Part shown: one piece after another, positions 17,502-26,516 of the stretch
Layout: each line of letters starts with the position of its first letter
Numbering within the stretch: position 1 is the stretch's first letter
Origin: an uncultured Subdoligranulum sp.
Lineage (GTDB): Bacteria; Bacillota; Clostridia; Oscillospirales; Ruminococcaceae
DNA length: 56,335 nt
Reading direction: 5' to 3'
Assembly: GCA_900545545.1 (NCBI GenBank)
Contig: UQZO01000013.1
Location: 1 to 56,335, forward strand
The notes under the pieces: model-generated
Database searches by the model: none
What the model saw: the letters and a program-made list of their open reading frames with translations, nothing else
Told to the model about the DNA's origin: nothing
Made by a program: the position numbers and the translations under genes

Positions 17502-17545
17502 AAGAAAGCCTGGAAGCGAGTGATTCCAGGCTTTCTTTTTTAATG
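17502..17545 (+). terminator. Terminator of tRNA-Val
   Basis: Directly after the CCA a stem AAAGAAAGCCTGGA pairs with TTCCAGGCTTTCTTT, with a loop of about 9 bases, and runs into a T tract (TTTTTT). Confidence 0.9.
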
Positions 17546-17693
17546 GATTCTGCCATCTTTACGGACGTTTTCCGCAGTGTCCCCCTTATCTGCGTTTCAG
17601 CGTGCAATTATAAGCGCATCCTCTTTCAAAAGATCGACCACCTTGCTTGCCGTATCTATTTTTTGCTTTCCGGAGAGGAGGATATACCGAACC

Positions 17694-19673
17694 ATGTATA
17701 AAAAAGTTCGTGTCGTTTCTCGTTGGATTTTCCCCGCCCTTCTTGTCGCTCAGGTTTTATTTTTATGTGTTACCATGTTTGCGGCAGGAGACACCATTAT
17801 GGACGGTGATGTCGCGCGTCAATATACCCATATGATTGCCATGTGGGAATCCGGTACGCCGTTTGTGCCGGACTGGGTGTATACCACCACTATGGAAGTG
17901 GACACTGCGGTGTTCTTTGCGCTGTCATTCTATGGAATCCTTGGGGACGCTGTCCTGGCTTTTTGCTGCGCCAACGTTGTAAACATCGCTATGTGGATTG
18001 GGTTTATCTTCCTTTTCTGCCACAGGGTCAACCGCCATTCCTCTTTGCGAATCAATCCGTATCTTGCTTCCATTCTGGTACTGATCCCCTACTCGGCCGG
18101 CAACCTGTATTATTGGAACATGATGTTCCTGAATTGTTCCCCCTACACATGGAAAGTTCTCCTGCCGCTGCTTTTGATCTATTTGCTGCTGACCCCCTCC
18201 CCCAAGGCACCGCAGAAGAGCGATTGGGGTTTGGCATCTGTCTATTTGTTTTTCCTGGGTCTGACCTCTCTGTCCAGCGGAATCTATGTGGCGGCGATGG
18301 GAATTGCCCCCGTACTGCTTGCTTTTGCCGTATTGTGGCTTTTTGAAAAAGTGCCTTTGGGGTTTTATACCGGAGTCTGCAGCTTCGGCAGTGTCGTCAT
18401 CACATTGGCGGGACGCCTGATTGGGCTTTTGATGGGCATCGATATTTCCGGCGGGCAGATGGTCCTCAATTCCATGGATACGCTGGCTTCTAACGCGGCC
18501 AACAATCTGGTGGGTTTTTTTCGTCTTTTCGGCGCCGTCACGCGCGACAAGACCTCCGTCACCCGCCTGTCCGGCATGGCGCAGCTTCTGTGCTGGGCTT
18601 TTGTGCTGATAATGCTTTACCGCTGCACCCTGGTTTTGCTGCGCGGTGTGCGGGGCAAGTTGACCATGCAGGAATATCCTGCTGTCTACCTGGCAGCCCC
18701 TGCCATCTGGAACTTCTTGTTGCTGACCATTCTGGACACCCACTACGGCGATCCTTATTTCGAAGTGCGCTATCACCTGATGGGAGGAATCCCGCTGCTG
18801 CTGTTGGTATCCGCTCATTTTCCCAGCGTACACTGGCCCCGATCCCAACGGTTCCGGTACGCCATGCGCATGATCGGTACCCTGGCGCTTTGCGCACTGG
18901 TTTTCTTGTGTGATCGCCGTGCCTACCTTGTTTATTGGAAAACCGACGGCACCGTGGGTATCAACGCAAAAGAACACCAGTTGTGTTCCGAAATCGAAAC
19001 GATGGGTGTCTCCGATGTCTTCGTCCTGCAGTCCAACACTACGACCGAAATTTGCAGCCTGTTGGACCGCGAGCATCGCTACAAGCTGCTGTGGCTGCAG
19101 GATGATGCATGCTATCTTTTCACCTTTGACGCTCCCATGACCGATATCGACGCCCACCCCGGCATCGGGCCGGCCGCGTTGGTACTGACCTCGGATTCCT
19201 CGCTTTCAGAGCTCCCCGACTACCTCCAGAATGTCACATATTACAGCCGGACGGAGGACTATACCATCTACCTGTTGCAGGACGGTTCCCTGCCGGACGG
19301 CGTCGTAGGCCTGCCCTACGCGGGTGACGCCGGTCTGGATTATCCCAACTCCGACGGCTACGAATATCAGGGCACCGTGGACGACAATCGCTGCCTCTTT
19401 ACCGCCGGCTATACCGGCACCGTCCTGTGCTCCCCCGCCCTTTCGCTGGCGGAAAACACCGACATCACCCTGACCTGGGGCGAAGAAAGCCTTGCCGGGG
19501 GCACGGTATCCATTTTACAGGGCGATCAGGTGATCGCGCAGCAGGAGATTTCTTCCGGTGCACAGACAACCACCCTGGCGGACATTCCCGCCGGTGAGGG
19601 CTACACCCTCACGGTGGAAACCGATTCCGACACAGGGCTGGTGCTGCAGAACATCCTCTTCGCCGCAAAATAA
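17694..19673 (+). CDS. Large polytopic membrane protein, GT-C-like, function unknown
   Basis: 659 residues from the ATG at 17694, with AGGAGG about 12 bases upstream. The first helix (residues about 9-30) is followed by an extracytoplasmic loop with GDTIMDGDVARQY, then about eight more helices to residue about 425. A soluble C-terminal domain of about 230 residues ends in beta-rich sequence. This layout, with acidic residues in the first loop, resembles GT-C glycosyltransferases and related DUF6056-like proteins. I cannot assign a substrate. Codon use is slightly less GC-rich than in its neighbours. It is monocistronic between the tRNA-Val terminator and a shared terminator. Confidence 0.65.
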   Translation: MYKKVRVVSRWIFPALLVAQVLFLCVTMFAAGDTIMDGDVARQYTHMIAMWESGTPFVPDWVYTTTMEVDTAVFFALSFYGILGDAVLAFCCANVVNIAMWIGFIFLFCHRVNRHSSLRINPYLASILVLIPYSAGNLYYWNMMFLNCSPYTWKVLLPLLLIYLLLTPSPKAPQKSDWGLASVYLFFLGLTSLSSGIYVAAMGIAPVLLAFAVLWLFEKVPLGFYTGVCSFGSVVITLAGRLIGLLMGIDISGGQMVLNSMDTLASNAANNLVGFFRLFGAVTRDKTSVTRLSGMAQLLCWAFVLIMLYRCTLVLLRGVRGKLTMQEYPAVYLAAPAIWNFLLLTILDTHYGDPYFEVRYHLMGGIPLLLLVSAHFPSVHWPRSQRFRYAMRMIGTLALCALVFLCDRRAYLVYWKTDGTVGINAKEHQLCSEIETMGVSDVFVLQSNTTTEICSLLDREHRYKLLWLQDDACYLFTFDAPMTDIDAHPGIGPAALVLTSDSSLSELPDYLQNVTYYSRTEDYTIYLLQDGSLPDGVVGLPYAGDAGLDYPNSDGYEYQGTVDDNRCLFTAGYTGTVLCSPALSLAENTDITLTWGEESLAGGTVSILQGDQVIAQQEISSGAQTTTLADIPAGEGYTLTVETDSDTGLVLQNILFAAK

Positions 19674-19689
19674 CCGCACAAAAACAATT

Positions 19690-19735
19690 CCCCGGGCGGG
19701 CAAGCCAATCTGGCTTGCCCGCCCGGGGTTCTTTA
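19690..19735. terminator. Bidirectional terminator between convergent genes
   Basis: A perfect 17-bp GC-rich stem (19690-19706 with 19712-19728, loop AATCT). TTCTTTAT follows on the plus strand and an A-rich stretch precedes it, giving T residues on the minus strand. It serves both the membrane-protein gene and the CNNM gene. Confidence 0.9.
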
Positions 19736-19747
19736 TATCGCTATGAT

Positions 19748-21085
19748 TTATTGGGCACGGCGGGTTTCCCGCTCCTTTTCCCGCTCGCGATGGTCGCGGC
19801 GCTCGCCCTTGCGGTGGGATTCCTCCTCCTCCGGCGGGCGGCGGGTCAGGCGCACTTCCTGCACGCGGCGGTGGCTCACACGGGTCACGGTACCGTCGCA
19901 GTCGCCCCAAGCAAAATGGTCGCCCACCTTGGGCAGACGGCCCAGCTTTTCCTGTACCAGGCCGCTGATGGCGATGGCGTCGATCTCCTCGTGGTCCCGG
20001 ATGGAAAGTTCCTCGGCCACATCGTCGATGCCGGCGGTGCCGGATACCAGCCAGCTGCCATCACTCTGCTGGTGAATATCTTCCACCACGTCGTCGTGTT
20101 CATCCCAGATCTCGCCGACCAGCTCTTCCAGGATATCCTCCAGCGTGATGATACCGGCCGTACCGCCGTATTCATCCACGACGACGGCCATATGGTGTTT
20201 GCTTTCCCGCAGGGTGAGCAGCAAGCTCGAAATCTGCGTGGCGGTGGTGGTGTACAGCGTGGGACCGACAATGTTCTCCAGCTTGACTTCCTTGACATTG
20301 CCTTTGCGCAAAGCGGCAAAGCAGTCCTTTTCGTGCACAACGCCGATGATGTTGTCAATGGTTTCATGGTAAACCGGCAGGCGGGAATAGCCGCTCTCGG
20401 CAAACATGTCCACCACTTCCTCCATGGGGGTGTCGTCTTCCACGGCTACCACATCCACACGGGGCGTCAGCACGTCCTGGGCCTCCACATCGTCAAACTC
20501 GATGGCGCTGCGGATCAGCTCGCTTTCCCGGTCGGTCAGTTCGCCGTCCTTCTCCGCCTCGCTGACCATGGTGACCAGCTCACCTTCGGTGATGGTGTCA
20601 CGCTCGCCCTTGTAGAAGTGCTTGGCAAGGAAGTTTTTCCACTGCCCGAAGATCCAGTTCAGCGGGGTAAAGATCGCAACCAGCACGCTCAGCGTGGGGG
20701 CAAAGCTCAGCGCCAGCGATTCCGGCATTTCCTTGGCCATGCTCTTGGGGGTGATCTCGCCGAAGGTGAGCACCACCAGCGTGAGCACGATGGTGCTCAC
20801 CGTGGGGCCGTAGGCACCGCCCAGCACTTTGGTGAACAGCACGGTGCCGATAGAAGAAGCGCCGATGTTGACAATGTTGTTGCCGATGAGGATGGTGCTG
20901 AGCAGGCTGTCGTAACGCTCTGCCAGCGAGAGAACCTTGGCGGCCTGACGGTCACCGGCGTCGGCGCGGCTGCGCAGACGGATGAGGTTCAGGGAAGAAT
21001 ACGCGGTTTCGGCCGAAGAGAAGAATGCCGACATGCACACCAGAATAACCAGTGCAACAATCATAAATATACTGCCATCGTCCAT
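19748..21085 (-). CDS. CNNM/CorC-family CBS-domain transporter (hemolysin-like)
   Basis: A 445-residue membrane protein of the HlyC/CorC/CNNM group, implicated in Mg/Co ion transport. The DUF21 membrane domain occupies residues about 1-195 (AFFSSAETAYSSLN in helix 1, LTFGEITPKSMA later). A CBS pair covers about 205-325 (VLTPRVDVVAVE start), and the CorC_HlyC C-terminal domain about 340-425 (WAEGD-type region here FAWGDCDGTVTRV). The C-terminal tail is a run of Arg/Glu-rich charge. The start at 21085 is set by family similarity; its ribosome site is weak, and the open frame upstream looks non-coding. Confidence 0.88.
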   Translation of the reverse strand: MDDGSIFMIVALVILVCMSAFFSSAETAYSSLNLIRLRSRADAGDRQAAKVLSLAERYDSLLSTILIGNNIVNIGASSIGTVLFTKVLGGAYGPTVSTIVLTLVVLTFGEITPKSMAKEMPESLALSFAPTLSVLVAIFTPLNWIFGQWKNFLAKHFYKGERDTITEGELVTMVSEAEKDGELTDRESELIRSAIEFDDVEAQDVLTPRVDVVAVEDDTPMEEVVDMFAESGYSRLPVYHETIDNIIGVVHEKDCFAALRKGNVKEVKLENIVGPTLYTTTATQISSLLLTLRESKHHMAVVVDEYGGTAGIITLEDILEELVGEIWDEHDDVVEDIHQQSDGSWLVSGTAGIDDVAEELSIRDHEEIDAIAISGLVQEKLGRLPKVGDHFAWGDCDGTVTRVSHRRVQEVRLTRRPPEEEESHRKGERRDHREREKERETRRAQ

Positions 21086-21289
21086 TGGGGAAACTACCAA
21101 CTCTACTTTCTGTATTGAAATTTTATGCGCTTTGTGCAAAGTACAGTGAAGGCATATTGTAATGTATGATACCATACTTTTGCCCAAAACGCAAGCCGGT
21201 ATCCCCTGTATGCATAAAACGCGCAATTCCCCCAAAACACCGTGTTTTCGCACCGTCCGGGCTGCCGGGATGCACAAAAAAACCGTACA

Positions 21290-21318
21290 TTGCGCCGGTG
21301 TCGGGCGCGTGTTATAAT
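21290..21318 (+). promoter_or_regulatory. Promoter of the two-gene membrane-protein operon
   Basis: -35 TTGCGC (21290-21295), 17-base spacer, perfect -10 TATAAT (21313-21318), about 40 bases before the ATG at 21359. The rest of the 273-bp divergent gap (21086-21358) holds the minus-strand promoter region of the CNNM gene, where TGGTATCAT is a possible extended -10. Confidence 0.8.
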
Positions 21319-21358
21319 AAGATGAATTTTTGTAACCTTTGGCAAGGAGGTCCCCTGG

Positions 21359-23119
21359 ATGAACTCGATTTCCACCGTCTGCCGGCGGCACCGGCGGCTG
21401 CTGCTGGCTGCCGGATACCTGCTGGTGCTGGTTTTTGCGGTGATGTACCTGCGCGTCACCATCAGTGTACCGCCCGAGGGCGATGACAGAATGACGCTGA
21501 ACAAATGGCTGTACGATTTCAACCGTATGCCCTTCTGGCAGTATCTTCTGCAGGATCTACAAACCCGGCTGGGGTATTTTACCCTGCAGGAAGTGCGCTT
21601 CTTCCCCTTCCATTATCCGTCGGCGTTCTCGCTGCTTTTCTTCGGCTCGCTGACCAGCTACCGGCTGTACATCATCGGTGTGACGGCGGCGGCAGGGTTC
21701 CTGACCAGCCGTGTGGTGGCCCGGCTGAGCCTCAGCAACGCGCTGGCGCTGGGTACCTTTGCCCTGGGCCTGGCACTGGCCCCTATCTTCAACGAGGGCA
21801 TGTACAGCTACTATGCTGTGCCCCAGAAAGCGCTGTTCTGGGCCATGGCGGGCTGGCTTTGCCTGCTGCGCCGGCAGGATACCGGCCACCGCCGCTGGGC
21901 CGTGGCCGCCGGGGTGCTGGCGTTTGTTTCCTGCGGCACCTATGAGATTGGTTACATGTACACCGTCATTGCCGTGGTGCTGTGGGTAGTGCTGTACCGC
22001 AGCCTGAAAAAGGGGCTGCTGGTCTGTGCGCCCACGCTGGCGGGCACCGCCGTGGCCCTGGCCTTCCATTTGGCCTGTTCCCACGGGACCGGCTCCACCG
22101 GCAACGCCCTCTCGGTGAATCTGCCGGTCATTGCCCGGGTCACCGTACAGCAGATGGCGTCCTCTCTGCCCTTCTTCAATCCCATGATGCTGGGCGAGGA
22201 CCCCGGCGTGATCACAGGCGGCGATAAACTGTGGCCGCTGCTGCTGGGCCTTGTGGTGGGGCTGGTGCTCTGCTTTGCCGCGCCGCGGCTGAAAACTGCC
22301 CCCAAAACGCTGGGCGGCCTGGCGCTGCTGGGGCTGGCCCTGTGGGCAGGCCCTGCCCTGCTGCTGGCCTGCTCTGAGCGGTACCAGACGCCGGATGCCA
22401 TCACCTGGAAGTGGGGCTACATTCCGGCGGCGGTCAGTTCCATCGGGCTGGCGCTGCTGCTTGCCGCGCTGGTGGTTCTGCTGGCGGGGGCGCTGGCCCG
22501 GCTGCCGAAAGTTCCCGGCGTACTGCTGCGGCTGGTCCTGGCCGGAGCCATCGCCGTGGGGCTGTGTGCCAACGGCGCCTACACCCGCGCCTGCCTGCGC
22601 AACCACCACGCCCAGAACCTGGAAAACTACTATTTCTTCGTGGACACCCTGGAGGCCGGGCTGGCCGATGCCGTTACCGGCGATGACCTGATCCTTTGCA
22701 ACGAAAATGTTTGGGGCAGCAACCCCGACGCGGAATCCCTCTTCTTCAGCCGGTTCACCGGCCGGGAACTGCACGCCCAGGTCATGGGCGCCGGGGAAGT
22801 ACCGGCGGACCTGACCGGCCATGTGTACGGCTACCAGACCTACCATGATTACGGCGGCTACGATCTGGCCTGGTGCGGCCGCGCCCAGGATGCCAGCGGC
22901 GAACTGCTGGACACCTTGCAGGTGTATGTGCAGGGCGCCGTGGTGCCCGACAACGCCGTGATCAAATACACGGTGCGCCATGAGGACGGAACCGAGGAAG
23001 CCAAGGCCATCTGCCTGCTGGACTGCGACAAGACCGAGCGCAACGCCAAGGGTGACTACATCGCCACGGTGGAAGATTCTTCCATCCTCAACGCCAAGGT
23101 CATGATCTGGGACGGCTGA
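21359..23119 (+). CDS. Polytopic membrane protein, GT-C-like, function unknown
   Basis: 586 residues with a strong AAGGAGGT ribosome site. Helix 1 is at about 13-33, followed by a loop containing PEGDDRMTLNKWLYDFNRMP. About ten more helices follow to residue about 415, then a soluble tail of about 170 residues. The layout (first extracytoplasmic loop with acidic residues, many helices, C-terminal periplasmic-like domain) resembles GtrII and other polyprenyl-phosphate-sugar glycosyltransferases, but I do not recognise a named family. It is followed 19 bp later by another large membrane protein in the same operon. Confidence 0.65.
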   Translation: MNSISTVCRRHRRLLLAAGYLLVLVFAVMYLRVTISVPPEGDDRMTLNKWLYDFNRMPFWQYLLQDLQTRLGYFTLQEVRFFPFHYPSAFSLLFFGSLTSYRLYIIGVTAAAGFLTSRVVARLSLSNALALGTFALGLALAPIFNEGMYSYYAVPQKALFWAMAGWLCLLRRQDTGHRRWAVAAGVLAFVSCGTYEIGYMYTVIAVVLWVVLYRSLKKGLLVCAPTLAGTAVALAFHLACSHGTGSTGNALSVNLPVIARVTVQQMASSLPFFNPMMLGEDPGVITGGDKLWPLLLGLVVGLVLCFAAPRLKTAPKTLGGLALLGLALWAGPALLLACSERYQTPDAITWKWGYIPAAVSSIGLALLLAALVVLLAGALARLPKVPGVLLRLVLAGAIAVGLCANGAYTRACLRNHHAQNLENYYFFVDTLEAGLADAVTGDDLILCNENVWGSNPDAESLFFSRFTGRELHAQVMGAGEVPADLTGHVYGYQTYHDYGGYDLAWCGRAQDASGELLDTLQVYVQGAVVPDNAVIKYTVRHEDGTEEAKAICLLDCDKTERNAKGDYIATVEDSSILNAKVMIWDG

Positions 23120-23138
23120 GCCCCAGGAGGTAGGCATC

Positions 23139-25469
23139 ATGCAACAAATTCTTTCCCTGCTGCGCAAAAACAAGGGCTTTGCCGTCCTGCTGGCCGCAGA
23201 GCTGGCGGTGCTGGTGTGGCTGTTTGCAGGGCTGTTCGGCCCGGCTTACAAGCTGACGCTGAGTCCCGATGTTTTTACCAATGAATTTACCGATATCGCC
23301 GCCCTAAGCGAGGACGGCAGTGCCCTGCAGATTCAAAACGACGGCTCCTTTGAGACCGACAAGGAGATCACCTTTTCCTCTGCCCCCGCGGCGCTGCCCT
23401 CCGGCGCTTATGACGTGACGGTGGAATATTTTTCCTGCCAGACGCCGGATGCCCCCACCTTCAGCGTACTGCAAAGTGCCGGGTCGCTGACCTTCTCCTC
23501 CGAGAAAGTGCCTTCCGCCGTACAGGCCGACACCCTGACGCTGGACGACGGCCACCGCACCGTATCCACCCGGCTGTGGGTCAGTTCCGGCGCACGGCTG
23601 CAGGACCTGACCGCCACCCTGCACTATAGCGAAGGGCAGCTTTACCTTTATTCCATCACCCTGACCGAGCAGCCCATCTACCGCCTGACGCGGCTGGTCT
23701 GCTTCGCCGTCTTCTTCGCGGTGGTGGATTTCCTCGGCTGGCTGCTGTTTGCCTGTGTGGGTGCCCGGGGTGCCGCCCGGCGCCGGGCGCTGCGGCTGCC
23801 GCTGGCCCTGCTTGCCATCACGGTGGTGGCCTGCCTGCCGCTTTTCAGCGACCATCTCTATTTCGGCCACGATCTGCGCTACCATTTACAGCGCATCACC
23901 GCCATGACCGCCGAGCTTTCCTACGGGCAGTTCCCGGTGCGCATCGCCACCACCACCCTGAACGGGTACGGCTACATCAATCCGCTGTGCTACTGCGAAC
24001 TGTTTTTAACGCTGCCCGCAATGTTGTACAACGCCTGGCTGCCGCTGCGCACCTGCTACCAGGTGTACGTCTTTGCGGTAACGCTGGCCGCCTGCGGGTT
24101 CAGTTACCTCTGCTTTGCCCGGATTTCCGGCAGCCGCCGGGGCGGCGTGCTGGGTGCGGCGCTCTACACCCTCTCCTCCTACCGGCTGGTGTGCGTCTAC
24201 TTCCGTGCCGCCGTGGGCGAATACACCGCCATGAGTTTCCTGCCCCTGGTGCTGCTGGGAGTCTACGAGATCTACGCCTGCGAAAAGCCCCGGTTTGCCC
24301 AGTGGGCCCCGCTGGCCGTGGGCATGGCAGCTTTGGTACAGTGTCACCTGATCTCCACCGAGCTGACCGGCGCCTTTTTGCTGGTGTTCTGCCTGCTGCG
24401 GCTGCGCCAGACGCTGCGCCCCGCCCGGCTGCTGGCCTGGTGCAAGGCGGCCGCCCTGGCCTTCGGGCTCAGTGCCTGGTTCCTGCTGCCCTTTGTTTCC
24501 ACCACCCTTTCGGTGGATTTGCAGGTCAACAGCGATCTGGTGGGCAAACCCCAGCGCGAGGGCCTGACCCTGATGCAGCTGCTCAATCCCTTTGGCCCCG
24601 GCTTCGGCGGCACTTCCACCGGCACCTCCACCGACATGAGCCTGACGCTGGGCCTGCCGCTTCTGCTGGGGCTGGCGCTGGTGGTCTTCTGCCTCTTCCG
24701 GCGGGACCGCTGGCCCCTCTCCCCCGCCCTGCGCACCACCACGGGCCTGGGTGTGCTGGCAGTCCTTCTGTCGATGCAGTTCTTCCCCTGGGATTTTGTG
24801 GAAAGCTGGCTGGGCCACACCGGCGGCAAACTGGCCGGTACCTTCCAGTATCCGTGGCGTTTCCTCTCGCTGGCAACGCTGCTGTTCTGCGCCGCCACCC
24901 TGCTGGCCCTGCGCGCCGTACAGGCCCACCGCCCCCAGGCAGCCCGCCTGGCCGCACTGGCGCTGGCCGTCTGCATCGCTGTGGGCACCGGCGTTTTCCA
25001 GATGCATCTGCTGACCGATACCGAGCTGACGGCCAACACCATCAGCCGGGATGACACCCGGGATGTAGGCGTCGGCGAATATATGATCGACGGGTGCAGC
25101 ATCTACGAGACGATCTGGGCCCAGCCCAAACCCGGCAGCGAGGATTTGACGCTGACCGGCTACGAAAAACAACAGGGCGTTGCCTACCTGAGTGTGGAAA
25201 ACGCCGGCGGTGACACTGATATCTCGGTGCCCATCTTCAACTACGGCCACTACACCGCCGTGGATACCGAAACCGGAGCCGCCTTCGCCATGACCAGCGG
25301 TGAGAATGCCCGCATTGTGCTGGCGATCCCCGCCGGGTACAGCGGCACCATCGCCATTGCCTGGCAAAGCCCGCTGTGGTGGCGCGGCTGCGAGCTGCTT
25401 TCGCTGCTGTGTGCCGTGGGCTGCCTTGCCTTTGCGCTGTACCGCCGCCGCGGCCCCGTGCCTGCCTGA
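23139..25469 (+). CDS. Large membrane protein with PTPS-related-type membrane domain
   Basis: 776 residues. Helix 1 (about 12-32) is followed by a beta-rich extracytoplasmic domain to about residue 180, then about eleven helices, and a C-terminal extracytoplasmic domain ending in a last helix near the C terminus. The segment HDLRYHLQRITAMTAELSYGQFPVRI and the following GYGYINPLCYCE resemble the membrane proteins labelled 6-pyruvoyl-tetrahydropterin synthase-related (PF10131), which look like GT-C transferases rather than pterin enzymes. AGGAGG precedes the ATG. The operon ends at a clear terminator. The substrate is unknown. Confidence 0.7.
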   Translation: MQQILSLLRKNKGFAVLLAAELAVLVWLFAGLFGPAYKLTLSPDVFTNEFTDIAALSEDGSALQIQNDGSFETDKEITFSSAPAALPSGAYDVTVEYFSCQTPDAPTFSVLQSAGSLTFSSEKVPSAVQADTLTLDDGHRTVSTRLWVSSGARLQDLTATLHYSEGQLYLYSITLTEQPIYRLTRLVCFAVFFAVVDFLGWLLFACVGARGAARRRALRLPLALLAITVVACLPLFSDHLYFGHDLRYHLQRITAMTAELSYGQFPVRIATTTLNGYGYINPLCYCELFLTLPAMLYNAWLPLRTCYQVYVFAVTLAACGFSYLCFARISGSRRGGVLGAALYTLSSYRLVCVYFRAAVGEYTAMSFLPLVLLGVYEIYACEKPRFAQWAPLAVGMAALVQCHLISTELTGAFLLVFCLLRLRQTLRPARLLAWCKAAALAFGLSAWFLLPFVSTTLSVDLQVNSDLVGKPQREGLTLMQLLNPFGPGFGGTSTGTSTDMSLTLGLPLLLGLALVVFCLFRRDRWPLSPALRTTTGLGVLAVLLSMQFFPWDFVESWLGHTGGKLAGTFQYPWRFLSLATLLFCAATLLALRAVQAHRPQAARLAALALAVCIAVGTGVFQMHLLTDTELTANTISRDDTRDVGVGEYMIDGCSIYETIWAQPKPGSEDLTLTGYEKQQGVAYLSVENAGGDTDISVPIFNYGHYTAVDTETGAAFAMTSGENARIVLAIPAGYSGTIAIAWQSPLWWRGCELLSLLCAVGCLAFALYRRRGPVPA

Positions 25470-25478
25470 CCTTCTGTC

Positions 25479-25514
25479 CCCCGTTCCGCCGTCGTGTGGA
25501 ACGGGGCTTTTTTG
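25479..25514 (+). terminator. Rho-independent terminator
   Basis: Stem CCCCGTTCC (25479-25487) pairs with GGAACGGGG (25498-25506), followed by CTTTTTTG. It closes the two-gene operon. Confidence 0.88.
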
Positions 25515-25675
25515 TTGTAAAACAACTTTTATTTTTTTCAAAAAATTTTACAAAACATGCAATGCTTTGCCTTTTTGTTTCGTTATAGTACATAGAACGC
25601 CCTTTTATGGCATAGCATCGCCAAAGCGTACAAATTCCGCTGTGACAGGCTGCAGTTTCTTGTCGGCTTTTCCGC

Positions 25676-25705
25676 TTGCTTTCAGGGGGGCTTACGGCGT
25701 ATAAT
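25676..25705 (+). promoter_or_regulatory. Promoter of the PAP2 gene
   Basis: -35 TTGCTT (25676-25681), 18-base spacer, perfect -10 TATAAT (25700-25705). It lies in the 287-bp gap 25470-25756, which otherwise holds the upstream terminator and an AT-rich stretch with no gene that I can see. Confidence 0.6.
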
Positions 25706-25756
25706 GAAGCATCGCCATAGGTTTGTATTTCATCTTGCTCATCAAAGGAGTTTCCT

Positions 25757-26437
25757 ATGCGTAAATGGTGTAAGAGCCATCCTGTGCTTTTCATGGCATT
25801 CTATGCAGTGTTTTATCTGAGCTGCTTTGCTTTTTTGGAAAAGCATGTGCTGGTACCCGATCTTTGGGTGCATTGCAGCCTGGATAACCTGATCCCGTTT
25901 TGCAAATATGCGATCATTCCCTATGTGATGTGGTTCCCGTGGATTCCTTTCACGCTGTTCTACATACTGCGCCACGCACCGCGGGCCGATTTCTGGCGGC
26001 TGTGCCTGCCGCTTTTCGCGGGGATGACCCTCTCGCTGCTGTTCTATGTGATGGTGCCCAACGGTCTTTCGCTGCGGCCCCACAGCGTGCCCGGCAACGA
26101 TATCTTTGCCGAGGCCGTGCGGATGCTCTACCGCAGCGATACGCCCACCAACGTCTGCCCGTCCATCCACGTGTTCAACTCGGTCACGCTGATGCTGGCC
26201 TACTACCGCAGCAGCTGTTTTGATGCCCCGCGCCGCCGCTGGATGCGCCCCGCCGCCGCGCTGCTGTGCCTGGCCATCACCTGCTCCACGATGCTGCTGA
26301 AACAGCACAGCGTTATTGATGTGGTGTTCGGCATTCTGCTGGCCCTGGCGCTGGACTACGCCGCCGCCCTGGTACAGTACGAAGCTTCGCCCCTGAACCG
26401 GCACCGCTCCAACCAGCGCCTGCCGGAATGGCGGTAA
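25757..26437 (+). CDS. PAP2-family membrane phosphatase
   Basis: A 226-residue protein with about six helices. The PAP2 motifs 2 and 3 are clear: PSIH at 135-138 (catalytic His138) and KQHSVIDV at 182-189 (His184, Asp188). The order and spacing match membrane lipid phosphatases such as phosphatidate or undecaprenyl-diphosphate phosphatases and phosphoinositol-type lipid enzymes. Motif 1 (KxxxxxxRP) is degenerate here (the LSLRPHS segment). AAAGGAG precedes the ATG. Its position beside glycan-assembly genes suggests recycling of polyprenyl phosphate, an inference. Confidence 0.85.
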   Translation: MRKWCKSHPVLFMAFYAVFYLSCFAFLEKHVLVPDLWVHCSLDNLIPFCKYAIIPYVMWFPWIPFTLFYILRHAPRADFWRLCLPLFAGMTLSLLFYVMVPNGLSLRPHSVPGNDIFAEAVRMLYRSDTPTNVCPSIHVFNSVTLMLAYYRSSCFDAPRRRWMRPAAALLCLAITCSTMLLKQHSVIDVVFGILLALALDYAAALVQYEASPLNRHRSNQRLPEWR

Positions 26438-26460
26438 ATTGCAAATAAATCACACAAGAA

Positions 26461-26499
26461 AAAGGCCGCTGCCGGAATCCATCCGGCGGCGGCCTTTTG
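26461..26499. terminator. Bidirectional terminator between PAP2 gene and polysaccharide operon
   Basis: AAAGGCCGCTGCCGGA pairs with TCCGGCGGCGGCCTTTT around a short loop. A/T runs lie on both sides, so it can end both the PAP2 transcript and the 14-gene operon coming from the right. Confidence 0.88.
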
Positions 26500-26516
26500 T
26501 TTGGTTTGTTGCACAG

